From Odocoileus virginianus (Eukaryota > Chordata > Mammalia > Artiodactyla > Cervidae): DNA of 64,000 bases. Within the stretch, counting starts at the first letter, position 1. Each line of letters opens with the position of its first letter. Position numbers and translations under genes: made by a program. The stretch covers positions 43,700,641 through 43,764,640 of the forward strand of contig NC_069690.1 of assembly GCF_023699985.2 (NCBI RefSeq), in the 5' to 3' direction. The notes under the pieces were generated by a model. That model saw only the letters and a list, made by a program, of their open reading frames with translations, made no database searches and was not told where the DNA came from. Shown piece by piece: positions 11,435-23,666 of the stretch.

Positions 11435-13504
11435 TGAGGGCTTCTGTCCTGGGTCCTGAGCCCATGGGAGAATCAGGAGAAAACTTAGGCCCCTATTCAA
11501 CTTTTTCACACACAGGCAGTGTTGCCCATATCAACAGTTTGGCATCTTCCAAAGTCCATGAAGAAAGCCTAAAAAGGCATTTAGACCCCAAATTAGGTGT
11601 CCACCCAAGAAGTTTGGGAAGCAACTAGTGTAAAGAGCAGAGGGCAGGGCTCTGGGGTTTCTGGGTAGAAATCAGGGTCATAGTGAATCCTGGAGGGGAC
11701 CCCAAGCCAGCCCTCCCCGGACCTTCCCTGGCCACCCTGATATCGCCCCTTTCCCCCCAGCGTCTTCTTCAGCCTACCTTCTCTGTCTGAGGAAACCTCT
11801 GTTGCCCTCTAATAGTCTTCTCTGCCATGGAGGTATATCTCATGAGTTGTTTTCCATTTGCCTCATTAGAAAGCCTTTTAAAGTGTGTTTTCAGGTCTGT
11901 GTTCAGTACAGTATGTCTCCACATAAAAATTTTCAGGCAAATCACTGCGATGTTGATTATTTTTATTCCCTCCATCCAGCCTTACCAGGTCCGGCCCAAT
12001 GCAAATCATGCGAGAACATAACAAACCATAAAGCAAATTCAGAGCTTCCAAGAACCCTACCCGCCCAATTATCTCCATTCTTCCTCACTGATTGGGACCC
12101 CTGGCTAACAACTGCGTGACTGGAGCAGAGGATAGACTGTGAGATATCTGTGCCCCCCTCCCCTCTCCTAGACCCACACTGACCTTGACCACAGTCACCA
12201 AAATCACCTTTCAGAGGTGTTATTTTCTCAATTTTACAGATGAGGAAAAAGAGGCCTGGGGAGACCAAAGTGTCCATCAGGGTTGCCCAGCGAATCCATG
12301 ACCTGGACTCTGGACTAGAGAGGGGGCTTCAGAAACCACTGCTGGTTTGTGACTCTCTGCCATTAAAAAAATCCAAGAGAAAAAAAACTCTTGGAGGATG
12401 TATACAGGACTTAACATTGCTGTGGAGTTTTCCAGACGCTGCAGACAATCAGCTCAAAAAGTTTCCCAGAGGACAGAGCCAGGGACAGCGACGAGGACAG
12501 GGCTGACAATTGGGCTCCAGACCAAGTGTCTGAGCTCAGACTGCTGCCTCTTTGCAGTGACACTAGACTCCAGCCCCCAGAGAGGAGTGATGCATCTGAG
12601 GGAGAGGCCGCAGGAAACAGCCTAGCCTCCCAATGCACAGCAGGCTTCTGCAGAAACCTTTCCTTTTAGAAGCAAGACAGACAGCAGCAGGGACTTTTCC
12701 TCTGAGCACAGGAGCTTGCCATCCACAGATGACCGTCCCCCCTCCCCCAGCCATGTCCTCAGGTCATACGTGGCCCTGTTCTCCCCTTGGCCTTTCTCTG
12801 CCCATCCTCCTCCTCCTCTGTCCTGATGCTGCCTGCACAAATGAGGAGCCTCTCAAATCAGGACTGATAACCCCTGGGCTAGTGCCCAGCTCAGTTCTGT
12901 GACAGAGGCAGGTACCGAAGTGCCCAGGAGTGTGCCTTGTTAGTAGTAGGCATTCAGAAGCTTTTTGCTGAGTTAAATCATGGTAGGCATTCAACAACTG
13001 TTTGGCTGAGAAAAAAATCTTGAGGGTGATCGCAAATCTGTAAGAGCAAGTCTGTTGGAAGAAGATGTGTTGGAATCTATTTGTTCCAATGAGCAATGGA
13101 CCCTTCCCAGCAGAGGAAAACTTAGCAGAAAGCTAAGAAGTTTATACTTGAGGCCCTCTACTTGCAAGGGCCCCTTTCAGGCCCTGCATCTAGTTTGTGT
13201 CCATAAACTTGCATTATATTTCTTACAGAAGCCATCCAAAGTAGTGTAACCTTCAGGCTTCACAACACCTGGATCCACTCCTGGTCCTTCTCCATCTTTA
13301 CAAACTCTGCCTATCTGAGAGCAGAATCCAAGAATTGGGTGGAATCCAAAAAGAATATCTAGTACATCCCTCAAGCAGGTAGATCCATCAGCTCCCAGGA
13401 CCTCTTTTCTAAGGGATCTGCAAGGGGAGATGTCACCTCCCCATTGCCCATTTTAATGTTTGACTCTCATAAAACCAAAAATGTCTGCCTGCTGCCTCCT
13501 CCTT
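11435..13504. other. Two kilobases of mostly unique intergenic DNA
   Basis: Only a MIR core (about 12205-12300, TTTTACAGATGAGGAAAAAGAGGCC) is recognised with fair confidence. The many overlapping frames between 11365 and 13374 lie on both strands at similar length, lack domains and are not flanked by paired splice sites. I cannot support a gene here. Confidence 0.45.
12372..12395. repeat. Perfect 8-bp hairpin with an eight-A loop
   Basis: TCCAAGAG (12372-12379) is followed by eight A residues and the exact inverted copy CTCTTGGA (12388-12395). It lies in otherwise unannotated sequence. It may be chance. Confidence 0.9.
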
Positions 13505-13734
13505 TAAAAAAAAAATTTATTTGTATGTGTCTGGTCTCAGTTGCAGAATTTGAGATCTTTTGTTGCCATGTGTGGACTCCTCATTGTGGCATAAGGGCTC
13601 CAGAGCGCATGGGTTTAGTAGTTGTGGCACCTGGCTCTGCAGCATGTGGGATCCCAGTTCACCAACCAGGGAACGAACCCACGTCTCCTGTATTGGAAGG
13701 CTGACTCTTAACCACTGACCACCAGGAAGTCCCT
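13505..13734 (-). mobile_element. CHR-2-like SINE
   Basis: In reverse orientation an A/T tail at 13505-13520 precedes the CHR body, followed by the tRNA-like head ending in ACCACCAGGAAGTCCC at 13734. Box-B-like GGGAACGAACCC is recognisable near 13670. Confidence 0.88.
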
Positions 13735-13899
13735 ACCACCTACTGTAACTGAACATCATTTCCTCTTTTCAGGCATGTGGATATAAAAACTGTATCTTCC
13801 TTTCCCTGAGAATACTGGCATCTCTCTCAGAAAACCTAGTAGACAGATGGCAGAGACAATGCAACACCCTTATCACCCTGCATTCTCCTCCAGGAAGAC

Positions 13900-14251
13900 T
13901 GTCTTTCCCATCCTCCCTTGGAGGTAATTTGGGACCACGTGACAGAGTTCTAGCCAATGGGTGTGGGTAAGAAGTGATATAAATCCCTTCCAGTCTTGGC
14001 CTTTACAAACGTCTCGTGTGATCTTTCAGTCCTTTCTCCTCTCCTGCAGAACCTTGAAAACCATGCGTTCCAGATGACATAGCCAAGAGATGGATGTAGC
14101 CTGGGTCCCTGAGCCACTTTTGGAGGGAGCTACCAAGCAGGGACAAGATGGTGAAATGAGAGAGGAATGAACCTTTATGGTGTTAAGATACCGAAATTCC
14201 ACCATTTAGTTGTTACTGCAGCATAGCCTAACCTATCCGGATTAATACAGT
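13900..14251 (+). mobile_element. MLT1-like ERVL-MaLR LTR fragment
   Basis: The 3' end reads TTACTGCAGCATAGCCTAACC ... TTAATACAG, the diagnostic terminus of mammalian MaLR LTRs. Upstream there is a TATA-like GATATAAAT near 13976. The 5' boundary is uncertain because of divergence. Confidence 0.65.
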
Positions 14252-14366
14252 CTTGATCTCTCCCCTATACTTCTCTCTAGTTTAGAGTGCCTCTTCCATG
14301 GTAATTTTTTGCATTTGTTTGGTTGGTTTTTTTAACATACCATGGTAATTTAGAAGTTCATATTGA
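14252..14366. other. Short unassigned intergenic stretch
   Basis: Includes the repeated phrase ACCATGGTAATTT (CCATGGTAATTT near 14297 and 14341), which might be a decayed target duplication around a short insert. Nothing else is recognised. Confidence 0.3.
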
Positions 14367-14461
14367 GACTTTCCTAGTGGTCCAGTGTTTAAGACTCCAT
14401 GCTTCCAATGTAGGGGAGGAGGGTTTGATCCCTTATGCCTTGTGGCTTAAAAAAAAAAAAG
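14367..14461 (+). mobile_element. CHR-type SINE
   Basis: The head GACTTTCCTAGTGGTCCAG and the box-B-like GGTTTGATCCC are followed by a 12-A tail. The body is short. Confidence 0.85.
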
Positions 14462-14889
14462 AATTGTTAACACAATAGGAGAGTGGGGGATGGGACAGAA
14501 ATCGCTTTAAGGAAAATTAATTCAGATGAATCACTAAACCATCCCTGAGTCTCCTCTCCCCAGCTAAACATCACCAACACATTCCAACTTTTCCCTGGAT
14601 TCAAAGTCCATCCCTCTGATTAGCTCAGGCTCCTTTCTCAGGATTTCCCTCAGTTTCCCAGTTTCTCTTTAAGAACACGTGACCCAGATTAGAAAGATCA
14701 CTCTGATAAGAAAAGAATCCATAACATATTTGGTATAGCATACAGGAGACCTCCTCTTGTTTTTCCTTATGTTTATAGCTGAAAAAAACACCATAGAGCG
14801 TGAAAAAATCTTTAACCCCACAGGTTAAACCTGGTAAACTGAACAGATGGATTTATCATTGTTTCTTTCTGAAAATCCACTAAAATGTG
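14462..14889. other. Unassigned AT-rich intergenic DNA
   Basis: About 430 bp with no exon or repeat I recognise. Confidence 0.4.
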
Positions 14890-16690
14890 CTTCAAGGTAT
14901 TAAAAAGGCTATAAGCCCACAAGAAGGAAAAGAATGAGAGAAAAAACAACTAAAACAAAAGATGCCAACAGATTTTTGGAAGATGGAAAGCAGGTGGAGG
15001 AATTATCAGAGCTGAGAAATCTGAATACCATGTGCCTACACAGGGGGATGCTAATGAGAACAGAGTCAATTCAAGCTGTGGGATTTTGGCAAGACACAGG
15101 GGTTGCAGCACTGACTGGAGACCGCAGAAGACAAGGTTGTTGAGTTGCAGAACCGGAAACGGGGCATGTTCAGGCCAACTGGAAACTGGGGGATCAGTAG
15201 AAAGATACCCCAGATCCCCACACCCATTTGGTGCAGCCAGGTGATCACCTTTCCCTACCCCAGCAGGGGGTTTATTCAGTGAAGAAACTGAGAGTCTAAA
15301 GCCCAAATCAGCGGGAACAGTAGAAGAAGAGCACCAGAGGGAAAATAGGAGGATTAAAGGAAAGTCTATCTACTAATGGTTTTACCCCCTCCAGCCCCCA
15401 GGGGCACACAGCTCCAAGGATACTGGCAACTGATCTGCACGACCCCACCCATTCATCCACCCCCACCCCAGAGAGGCTGTGTTGCTGGATTCTTCTTTGG
15501 AGAAATTCAACAGCTCCTAGAAAAGACCGGCTACCGACATTTGGGGAGCCCCCCCAAAATGGCCCCTATATAGCTCCTATGGCGAAATTCATCAAGTGAC
15601 AAATGACATCCACTCACAGAATGTACAGATGGCTTCTTAATACTTTACTCTTAAATATTAGTGGACTACAAAGGACTACCAAGAACTTGAGAAATGTCTC
15701 CAACATGAAAGACAGGAATTGAAACCAGCCGATCCACAGCTGAAGAGAGGAAACTGGAGGAAAGAAAACATCAAAGGATTGGTCATGAATATCTTGAGAG
15801 AGATAAGAGATTTCACTGGTGAAACTAGAACAAAAGACTATACGAGAAGGAAAAATCCAAAGCAGATAGTGGTGATGCCTACACATCTCTGTCAATTTAC
15901 TAAAAATCACTGCATCATACACTTAAAATGGATGAATGTTATGTTATGTAAATTGTACTCCCAAAATACTGTTATAAAAAAGGGAATAATCAGGGACTTC
16001 CCTTGTGGTCCAGTGGCTAAAACCCCATGCTCCCAGTGCAGGGGGCTCGGGTTTGATCCCTGGTCAGAGAACTAGATTCCACACGCTGCAACTAAGACCT
16101 ATCATAGCCAAATAAATAAATAAAAACATTTCTTTAAGGGAATCATCAGAAACAAAATGAGAAAGCCTTCAGATATTGGAAATATGATAGCAGAAATAAA
16201 ATAGTCAATGGAAGGGTCTGGAAGATAAAAGCAAGGAAATCTTTCAGAAAGTGGGGAAAAAAAGTATGGAAAATAATGGAGAAGAAAAAAATAGAGAAAA
16301 TAGAAGCTCTACCTAGAAGGCACAACAAAAGAAAGAAAGAATAGAGAAAGTGGAGGGGAATTTATTATCAAAGAAATAATACCACAAAATTTCCCAGGAT
16401 TGAAGGACTTGCATTTCCAGATTTAAAGCCCATTGAGCATCTAACACATGAACGGATGGAGGCCAACACTGCTTTCATGGTGATGCGCATGGAGATAAAA
16501 GAAAATATTAAGAGTTTCCAGAGGTGGGAAAAGAAAAGATTTTAAGAAAAAGATATCAATACAAAGAATAGCATCAGACTTTTCACTAACAACTTTTCAC
16601 TCTAGAGATCAGAAAACAACATAAAAATAGGTCCAAAATTGCCTCCTTCAATGGTTAAAAACAACAAACAACAAATTTTAGAAAGTATAT
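14890..16690 (+). mobile_element. HAL1/L1-like LINE fossil, split by a SINE
   Basis: The A-rich, purine-heavy plus strand at 16140-16650 resembles HAL1 (half-L1) sequence, for example the CCCAGGATTGAAGGACTTGC phrase near 16395. The segment around 15880-15985 resembles an L1-type 3' untranslated region. No intact ORF1 remains. Boundaries and the exact subfamily are uncertain. Confidence 0.55.
15993..16136 (+). mobile_element. CHR-type SINE with 12-bp TSD
   Basis: The head GGGACTTCCCTTGTGGTCCAG is followed by the SINE body and an AAATAAATAAATAAA tail. The direct repeats AGGGAATAATCA (15981-15992) and AGGGAATCATCA (16137-16148) differ by one base. It interrupts the HAL1-like fossil. Confidence 0.93.
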
Positions 16691-16711
16691 CTTTGATGAG
16701 ATCAAACATTG

Positions 16712-16978
16712 TTCATGTGTGTGTGGGTCTGTGTATCTATGTGTGTGTCTGTGTATCTGTGTATGTCTGTGTCTATGTATCTGTGTCTATCTGTGTCTAA
16801 ATTCTGTGTGTATGTCTGTGTGTGTGTCTATGTGTTTGTATGTGTGTTTGTGTCTATATGTCTGTGTATGTATGTCTGTATACGTCTGTGTGTCTATATG
16901 TGTGTGTCTGTGTGTCTGTATTCTGTGTGTGTGTCTGTGTATCTGTATATGTGTCTGTGTGTATGTAGGTGTGTATAT
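16712..16978. repeat. GT-rich minisatellite (TGTGTCTGTGTATC-like units)
   Basis: About 270 bp consists of degenerate units mixing GTGTGT with TCTGTGTA and TCTATGTG. All three plus frames stay open in parts, giving Cys/Val/Ser-rich translations up to 162 residues. These are artefacts of the repeat. Confidence 0.92.
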
Positions 16979-19922
16979 TTCTACGTTCATCTCTTCTGGT
17001 TTTCTCAAAGACCCTCTCTCTCTGGGCCTCTCTCTTCTTCCATGTCATGATTTCTGCACTCTGTCCTTTCTTTCCTCTTCCTGCAGAATGGGAGAGATCT
17101 TTTTTCTAATTGCTTCCTTCATTTATTGTCATTTTCTGTTCTCTCTTCTCCATCTTAAGAGCAAACATGTGGAACACTTTTCGTCTCCGATTACAAAACT
17201 GAAATGAAGCTGATTTCTGTTTTCCCCCTCTGTGGTCTGTGGGAGCCCTCCTTGGATCTCTGCCTGGGAAACCCTGTCTCATTTCCCTCTGTGGTTGGTA
17301 CAGTTCACATTTTGCAGGTCACCTCAGATGGGAATAAGAGGCTTAACTAGCTCAGAGCTCAAAACCATCGTGTACATTTGGAGATAATTCCAAACAGTCT
17401 CTTCTGGTTCATGAGGAAAAAAGAGCTTAGAGTGGGTCCTCACTAGGAAAATGCCCCCTCATTCTAGATCCTTCTATCCAGCGGGCCTTTGAAACCCCAG
17501 TCCTTCACTAGAGCGGTTCTGTGGCTCTTGGCCAGGTGTGAGGCAGGAACTGGATCCTGTTCAGGGTCAAGACTGTGCCGGTGGGTGGTGGCCGCAGCAA
17601 CAATCCACCCCTCAGCACACATCTGTGGGGCGTCAACTATGCGCTCAGTCCTGGGACACAGAGAGAGGGGAGGCCTGGTCTTTAGTCCATGTATGGCAGG
17701 AGGGACAGACACCTAAACCAATAGCCATCACTCACTGTGACCACCGTGGACATCAGAGTAGCGTGGAGGAGGTCGGAATTCCTTCCATCCTGGGGCCCTG
17801 AAGAAGACGTCCCAGAGGAGGGGTCCCGGGAACTGAGTCTTGAAGGACGCCTGAGATGTCGTCAAATGGAAAAGGCCTGAGGTAGGGGAAAGCAGGCTCA
17901 GCAGAGCGACTGGCCTGTGCAAAGGCACGGGGCTGTGTCAGGACATTTCCGTGAGACCCTGGGGGTTCACCTGTGTGAATCTGAGTTGGGGGAGGGTAAC
18001 CCAGCTCTCCCCTCAGAGCTCACTGGGCCCCTGTAGCATGTGTCACCCTGTCAGAGAAGACAGCAGTGTCTGGCTGCAGGTTCCGTGAGTGACAGCTCTG
18101 TCGTCAGCAGGGCAGAGGCTCACGGTCCCTGGATGAAGGACTCCTGGGCTGACAGCCTTGCTGTTAGCCACCAGCCCCAGTGACTCCCAGACAGACGCCC
18201 AGCTTTCCTCAGCAGCCCCTCTCCCTCCCCTAGAATTGCCAGCTCTCCCTGGAGGCTGAGGGCTGAGGCAGCTCTGTCTCTGTGGGGGCTGGGTTGGGCT
18301 AGTTTTCAAGGCCTGAGCCACTGTCTCCACCATCACGATGGCGCAAAGAGCAGCAGGGTAGACAAATCACAGCTTTGGAGAGTCCCATCCCGGGTTCACT
18401 GTGCATCCCATCTCTGTGTCCCCAACATCCTCCCCTCCACAATGCCTGGTGTAGGGCGGGCCCTTCATACATATTGAATGAAAACTATGCTGAGAGAGAG
18501 AGAGACAGGGAGATTGATTTTCAAATGGGAGATGAGATGTTGGGGGCCCGAGGACGCCAGGCACACACACAGTGGTCCCAGATCACACCTATAGACACCT
18601 GTCAAACACCAGGCCCTGTTGCAACACCTTATATATATTAACTTCATGGACCTTCATAACTCCATTTTGCAGTTGAGAAAATTGAAGGAAAAGGGGCTCA
18701 GAAACTTGCTCAAAGTCAACTTGCTAATGCACATGGCAGCTGGCTTCGAACCCAGAAGAACCTGCTCCTCTAACCACGCAGGGTGAGAAATCCCACAGCA
18801 GGAGAAGGGAATATCTTCAAGGGACACAGAGGAAACAGCACCCCTGGGGGGCAGGGATCGCTGACCAGGAGGGTGAGACAGAGCCCATCCCCTCGTGATC
18901 TGCTCAGCGCAGGCTCTGGCCCTCCAGCCTTTGCATGGGCTTTCTGCAGACCAGACCCTGTGCCACCGGCTCCTGCGTGTGCTGGCCGGAGAGCTGTCCA
19001 TCTGGAGGGTGTCAGTCTCCAGCAGGCCTTCATCTCTGCTACCTGCTACAAGTCAAAGGAGCTCAGCTCTCAAAGGCTCTGACACCATCTCTTTTTTGTC
19101 GCAAAAACAGCTGGACAGACAGTCGGCTCACCATGCCCCACGCCCAGATCCCAGCCATTGGCCCCCCACTCCCAGAGGGTCAGCTGAGTGAGGGTGGGTC
19201 CTCACAGTGGCTTTCAAAGGCCACCAAGGACTCGCCTCTCCAGAGCCCAGAGTAACTTCCCTCCCACAGTCCTTGCTCACTAGCTAGCCTTGTCTTCTCC
19301 CTGGTCAGAGGTCCCCAACCCATCACGTCTACTCCATACTGAATAGTAATCACCCTCATTTGAATATCACCTTGTGCCTGACACCCTGCCAAGCCCACTG
19401 CTCAGCCCGCATCCTAGAGGGCAGGTCTTATTCTCTTCTCTGTGTGGGGAGGGAGGCCGAGGGCATCCCCGGGTCACACAGCACTGGCTGGCGGGCTGGG
19501 ATTCTGGTCTGACCTCCCCTGCTAGAGCCAAGCCACGCCCTTCATCCTTTGTCTTCTTAGTAACACAGGAAGCCTGGAGCCCCTCTCTTTTGGCCCTGGC
19601 TTAGATGCTTTCTCAGACTGCACAGCTCCATCTCATATGAGAAACGAAGTCAAAACAAGGATGTTTCCAAGAGCAGAGATGGCAGGCTCCATCACAAGGG
19701 AAGAGGGCCTGGGGAGTGAGCTGAGTGCTAATAGGCCCCAAAGGGATTGAAAGAGCTGCAGACACACTGCCTGCTGCAGCGGCTCACAGGGGTCAAAGGG
19801 CACGGGCAGGCAGGAGAGGCCTGGGCAGAGGAAGTGGTGAGACCCACGGCTCCATCCACTGGAAAGGGCAGAAAAGGCAAAAAGGGGGAGTCTGGATTTA
19901 GGAGGGAATTGGTCCCACGAGA
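16979..19922. other. Relatively repeat-poor intergenic DNA
   Basis: This is the least repetitive 3 kb left of ARF2. I recognise two MIR fragments: 18606-18760 (CCATTTTGCAGTTGAGAAAATTG and a typical CTTGCTCAAAGTCA) and about 19370-19515 (GGTCACACAGCACTGGC). GC content looks higher than in the flanks, but frames on both strands overlap without domains. A regulatory or non-coding transcript cannot be excluded; no coding exon is supported. Confidence 0.45.
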
Positions 19923-20137
19923 GGGCTTCCCAGGTGTGGTAAAGAATCCGCCTGCCAATGTAGGAGCCACAGGAGATGCGGATTCAATCCCTGGGTCGGG
20001 AAGATCCCCTGGAGAAGGAAATGGCGACCCACCACACTTTTCGTGCCAGGATAACCCATGGACAGAGGAGCCTGGCGGGCTACAGTTCACGCATGGGGTC
20101 ACAGAACCAGACACGACTGAGCAACCCAGCACGCACA
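19923..20137 (+). mobile_element. Bov-tA SINE
   Basis: The head GGGCTTCCCAGGTGTGG, the box-B-like GATTCAATCCC and the Bov-A body run to ACACGACTGAGCAACCCAGC. The 218-residue plus frame from 19747 runs through this SINE and is not a gene. Confidence 0.9.
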
Positions 20138-21617
20138 CACGGCGCTTCCAAATGCGTCGGTGGGAGCCCTTTTGCAGGGCACGCACTCAGTACGTACAGG
20201 AAGTGGAAACTCAGGACACACAGGAAGTGGAAACTCAAGCTGGACCCAGCGAGTGTCCAACTCCCCGGTGTGGTCCCACCCGCCCCGTTTATAACAAGCA
20301 GCATTCTGCGGGCCGGAGCACCATCTACAGGGAACCCTGCTTCAACGTGGAGGCTTCTGGGGCTGGTCCTAAGGGCGATCAATCATCAGTTAGCGTCTGG
20401 TAATGGTTGTCGGCTCCACACCAGCACCCAGACTGCTCTATAAAGTTTAGGTGAGTCACATAGGCACTGCCCTTTCCAGAAACCTTCTGAGTGATTTGGG
20501 AGGAGATTGTTGTACCCATTTCATAGATAGAGAAACTGGGCCTCAGGAACTAGATCCTAACTAATTGGCAGTGGAGCCAGATGAGATTCCAGCTGAGGCC
20601 CTTTGACAAAAAAACTCTGTGCACTTTCCTCTCCTGTCACAGAAGAAAGAGAAGAAGCGTGGTGGATGGGATGGAATGAATGAGGTGAAAATCTGCTGGT
20701 TGGAGGGGTCAAAGAGCAAGAATTGGTGGCTGTCACAGGCTGAGAGGACCTTGAACCTTCAAACCATATCAATCCCAACCAGGGAGGGCAGACACCCCCA
20801 AACAGCCCATCCTCCTGGTTCTGTCAGCAGATTAAAACACAGGAAATTGAGCTATTTAAATGGAATTGTTGGAGTGAGGTGGATTTAAAGAAAAAAAAAT
20901 CTCAATGACTGGCAAGATAATTGAGCATCTTATTTTTTTAGTCCCTTTGGTGCTGGTCTTCACAGCAAGTCCTCGTCAGCCAGAACTTGGAGTCTGAGGC
21001 TGTCTGCCCTAATGAGGGAGAAGACACTTGAGCTGCCTGAAATCACTGATTTTTCTGAAATTGAGAACTTGTCATTTCCTGAGTGCTGTTCTGTTAATTG
21101 GACATCCAGATTCTCATGCTTGTGTTTAAGTGTCATTGATACAAAACAAAGCAACCCAATCAAGTGTACAAAGATGGTTGCACTTCTATTAGCCACACAG
21201 GGAGGGTTCACTCAGAAGTGGTTCCTAGTGAATTTATTTATTCCTGGGACAACTTGTTTCTACCACCCAACCTAAAATCCCCCAGGAGTTTGTTCTAAGA
21301 ATAGAAGATAGCTGCTCTAATATCCCAGGCTAATTGCAATATTATCCTAATTGAAATCTAATTACTTGGAAGATCTTCCTTGCTGGCTTCCTCCTTAATA
21401 CGCAGAACTCAGGTAGAGCCTACCATCCTGAATAACTTCATTATTTGATTATCTATAATGCGACTCTTTTTCTTTCTAATTTACATTTTTACATATTTAT
21501 ACTGCCTAATTAGTCACCAAATATTTATCAGCTGCCTCCTGCATACTCATCCCTACAATGTTTGTTTTGCATTGGGAAGCCATAAAAAGGGAAATATTTG
21601 CTTCTTTGGGGTGTATT
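20138..21617. other. Intergenic with a MIR fragment
   Basis: Around 20458-20550 the text TTTCATAGATAGAGAAACTGGGCC resembles a MIR core. GGAAGTGGAAACTCA occurs twice at about 20200-20236 as a short tandem duplication. No exon is recognised. Confidence 0.45.
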
Positions 21618-21629
21618 AGTCTCTTCTGG

Positions 21630-21899
21630 TGGAGAAGGCACATGCACCCCACCCCAGTACTCTTGCCTGGAAAATCCCATGGACAGAGGAGCCTGGTAGG
21701 CTGCAGTCCATGGGGTCGCTAAGAGTCGGACACGACTGAGTGACTTCACTTTCACTTTTCACTCTCATGCATTGGAGAAGGAAATGGCAACCCACTCCAG
21801 TGTTCTTGCCTGGAGAATCCCAGGGATGGAGGAGCCTGGTGGGCTTCTGTCTATGGGGTCACACAGAGTCGGACACGAGTCCTTAGCAGCAGCAGCAGC
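21630..21899 (+). mobile_element. Bov-A2 dimeric SINE with perfect 12-bp TSD
   Basis: Two Bov-A monomers (each with ACTCTTGCCTGG or GTTCTTGCCTGG followed by GGAGCCTGGT) are joined head to tail and end in an AGCAGCAGCAGC tail. AGTCTCTTCTGG at 21618-21629 is repeated exactly at 21900-21911. The perfect duplication suggests a fairly recent insertion. Confidence 0.95.
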
Positions 21900-22238
21900 A
21901 GTCTCTTCTGGAGTCTCTGTTTAGATGAACAAGTAACACATATTGAGCAGTCTTTGTGTGCAAATCATTTGCCTGGAAATCCACACATCTGAGACCGGAT
22001 GAATTGTGGAGAATTCCTAAGATCAGTGAAAGGAGAAAGAACTAGACAGGATATTGCCCTGGGACTTTTCTCTACATGACCCAGCCAGAAAAGCAGAAGG
22101 GGAGCATTTTGATTTCATTCACAAACTCAACACATATTTGTTAAACACCTACCCAGCACTAAGTCCTAGGAGGCAATTTTGCAAAATAAAATAAAATAAA
22201 ATCTCTTATCTTCAAGAGTTGACAACACAGCGAGGAGG

Positions 22239-22239
<1 letters not shown>

Positions 22240-22288
<49 letters not shown>
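22240..22288. repeat. (TA)n microsatellite followed by poly-T
   Basis: About 15 TA units run directly into about 17 T residues. This is a likely length polymorphism and assembly-error site. Confidence 0.95.
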
Positions 22289-22504
22289 AATGCAAATCAC
22301 AGCATGGAACAGAGTCAAGGTTCAGGAGTGAGGAGAAAGTTGGCTCTCAGGAAATCATAAGAAAGAACCATTCTGCTAAAAGTAGAGTGTCCTGTCAGGT
22401 TCTGCCTGTTTGGTGCTGGCCTCAGTCCTCAGCAGGTTGAGAAAGTGGTGGAGTGAGGCCACTCCTCTGGACTCATTTCTGACCCTCATTGTTGAGAAAA
22501 AGAA

Positions 22505-22990
22505 AAGATGGTACCTCAGGGTTCTCCAGAGGAACAGATCCAGTAGGATACAGAGTGATGGGTGAGAGGAGATTTATTGTGAGAAATGGTTTACTCGATG
22601 ATGGAGGCTGGGATAGGCCATGATCTGCTGTCTGCAAGCTGGAGGACCAGGGCCTGGCAGCATACAGGAGGCCAAAGGAGGGACAGCTTGGTGTAAGTAA
22701 GTCCTGGAGTCCAAGGTCAAGGACCAGGAGCTCCAATTCCGATGTCTGAGGACAGGAGAGATGGATGTCTCAGCTCAAGAAGAGAAAGAATCTGCCCTTC
22801 CTCCACCTTTTTGCCCTGTTATATTCCTCATCGGGTTGGATGATGTCAGCCAGCCCATGTGGGTGAGGATGAACCTATTTTACTCAGTCTACTGAGTCAA
22901 ATGCGAATCCCTTCTGGAAATACCCTCAACAGACATACCCAGAAATACCATTTTATCAGCTAGCTGGGCATCCCTTGGCCCAGAGAAACT
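22505..22990 (+). mobile_element. MLT2-like ERVL LTR fossil
   Basis: It opens with GGGTTCTCCAGAGGAACAGA, the near-invariant start of MLT2-type ERVL LTRs, and continues with the GAGGAGATTTATTGTGAGAAATGG and TGGAGGCTGGGA phrases. It degrades towards the right end. A second, better preserved relative lies at 62307-62711. Confidence 0.75.
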
Positions 22991-23191
22991 GACTCTTAAA
23001 ATGAACCTTGGTAGATCAGTTCATACTGGTACAGCCCCCACCTGGAAGGACTTCCTTCCCTCCACTTCCTGACCAGATCCAAGCTTCCCAGACTTTAACC
23101 TTCGGACTCCTTTCCCCTGCATTCTAGGTCTTGATGCTCAGCCTGCCTCTCCACCTTTGGCACCCTTCCTTGGTTAATCTTTAGCTTCTCC
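22991..23191. other. Short unassigned intergenic stretch
   Basis: Pyrimidine-rich sequence between the ERVL LTR and the BovB insertion. Nothing else is recognised. Confidence 0.4.
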
Positions 23192-23205
23192 CTTCCCTTA
23201 CAAAG

Positions 23206-23652
23206 CTAGTCAAAGCTATGGTTTTTCCATAGTCATGTATGGATATGAGAGTTGGACTGTAAAGAAAGCTGAGCGCTGAAGAATTGCTGCTTTTGAACCG
23301 TGGTGTTGGAAAAGACTCTTGAGAGTCCCTTGGACTGCACGGAGATCCAACCAGTCCATCCTAAAGGAACTCAGTCCTGAATATTCACTGGAAGGACTGA
23401 TGCTGAAGCTGAAACTCCAATACTTTGGCTACCTGATGTGAAGAACTGACTCATTAGAAAAGACCCTGATGCTAGGAAAGATTGAAGGCAGGAGGAGAGA
23501 AGATGACAGAGGATGAGATGGTTGGATGGCATCACTGACTTGATGGACATGAGTTTGCGTAAGCTTTGGGAATTGGTGATGGACAAGGAAGCCTGGCATG
23601 CTGCAGTCCATGAGTCACAAAGAGTCGGAAACGACTGAGCGACTGAACTGAA
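23206..23652 (+). mobile_element. 5'-truncated BovB LINE with perfect 14-bp TSD
   Basis: The 447-bp insert is the BovB 3' end in sense orientation, ending in GACTGAGCGACTGAACTGAA. CTTCCCTTACAAAG is repeated exactly at 23192-23205 and 23653-23666. Truncation removes the endonuclease and the RT catalytic core. Confidence 0.96.
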
Positions 23653-23666
23653 CTTCCCTTACAAAG

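Noticed and set aside
16719..17207. 162-codon Cys-rich frame resembling a secreted or metallothionein-like peptide
   Set aside because: The Cys/Val/Ser pattern is the translation of GT-rich repeats.
19747..20403. 218-codon plus-strand frame
   Set aside because: It runs through a Bov-tA SINE, has no domain and overlaps another frame in a second phase.
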